A stretch of DNA of 64,000 nucleotides from Bosea sp. 124 (GTDB lineage: Bacteria; Pseudomonadota; Alphaproteobacteria; Rhizobiales; Beijerinckiaceae): NCBI RefSeq assembly GCF_003046175.1, contig NZ_PZZM01000001.1, positions 3,923,001 to 3,987,000 on the forward strand. The letters are read 5' to 3'. The position numbers and the translations under genes were made by a program. Shown here one piece after another: positions 63,851 to 64,000 of this stretch; within the stretch, counting starts at the first letter, position 1; every line of letters begins with the position of its first letter. The notes below the pieces were generated by a model that saw only the letters and a list, made by a program, of their open reading frames with translations, ran no database searches and was not told the origin of the DNA.

Positions 63851-64000
63851 ATACCTCGACGCACTACCCGAACGCCCCCGTCGCGCAGCCTGTCGCGCGC
63901 CACACACTGGCCGTGATCGTCGACAACGAGCCGGGCGTGCTGGCGCGCATCGCCGGGCTGTTCTCCGGCCGCGGCTACAATATCGAGAGCCTGACCGTCT
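63847..64000 (+). CDS. ilvN: IlvN/IlvH, acetolactate synthase regulatory subunit, N-terminal part
   Basis: Cut by the right window edge after 51 codons. After a short leader ([18 protein letters not shown]) comes the ACT domain [33 protein letters not shown], the allosteric valine-sensing part of acetolactate synthase. The ATG overlaps the GST stop (ATGA). It is separated from its partner ilvB by two genes. Confidence 0.95.
   Translation, partial: MNTSTHYPNAPVAQPVARHTLAVIVDNEPGVLARIAGLFSGRGYNIESLTV

Overview
The window is a GC-rich chromosomal segment of an alphaproteobacterium, most likely a Hyphomicrobiales (Rhizobiales) species; the overall gene content resembles Bosea and relatives, but the genus is an inference. 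Supporting signs are the murG-murC-murB-ddl-ftsQ-ftsA-ftsZ-lpxC order, TTAA-N7-TTAA (CtrA-type) boxes, a circularly permuted two-piece tmRNA, betaine-lipid genes btaAB, the hflK-hflC-DUF2065-Do protease block, and rhizobial-type intergenic palindromes. No insertion sequence, prophage, CRISPR array, tRNA or rRNA was seen.

Layout. 1-660 is the tail of a MalY/PatB-type aminotransferase. 762-14559 is the division/cell-wall cluster (ftsW, murG, murC, murB, ddl, ftsQ, ftsA, ftsZ, a strong terminator, lpxC, bamD, recN). 14.6-23.1 kb holds a small secreted protein, a DEAD-box helicase with a DbpA-type RNA-binding domain, a DUF2189 membrane protein, ligA, an AraC regulator with azlCD, and two very small membrane ORFs (24 and 30 aa). 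23.2-32.7 kb carries an M24 aminopeptidase, two small unknown proteins, prmA, a divergent SDR/HxlR pair, a TetR gene and a membrane protein gene sharing one operator motif, hicAB, and uvrD. 32.9-42.4 kb is metabolic and accessory: a frameshifted DUF2272 gene, msrB, a tartrate dehydrogenase-type gene divergent from a GntR regulator, a solute-binding protein, btaA-btaB behind a Pho-box-like repeat, a small ion channel, a thioesterase, and an FAD-linked D-lactate-type dehydrogenase.

42.5-50.1 kb has a large AsmA protein, fumC-DUF4169-RHH, and sspB beside ssrA (the tmRNA), so the proteolysis tag and the predicted adaptor for that tag are neighbours. Two PepSY paralogues follow; the second is broken by one nonsense codon. 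50.3-56.4 kb is thyA-GNAT-folA, then hflK-hflC-DUF2065 and a Do-type protease closed by tandem terminators. 56.5-64 kb has a DHCW cupin, serB, miaA, a diguanylate cyclase and the branched-chain amino-acid locus: an 11-codon leader peptide rich in Leu/Ile/Val, an attenuator, ilvB, a 38-bp perfect palindrome, a racemase-like gene, a glutathione S-transferase, and the start of ilvN cut by the window edge.

No wholly new multi-gene system was identified. The best leads are regulatory or small-scale: the ssrA-sspB adjacency and tag sequence, the ilv attenuator and the split ilvB/ilvN operon, CtrA-like boxes including one inside the ddl coding sequence, paired TetR operators, a Pho box at btaAB, two recently damaged genes, and small ORFs below usual gene-calling limits. 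All functional calls rest on reading motifs by eye; no database search was run.
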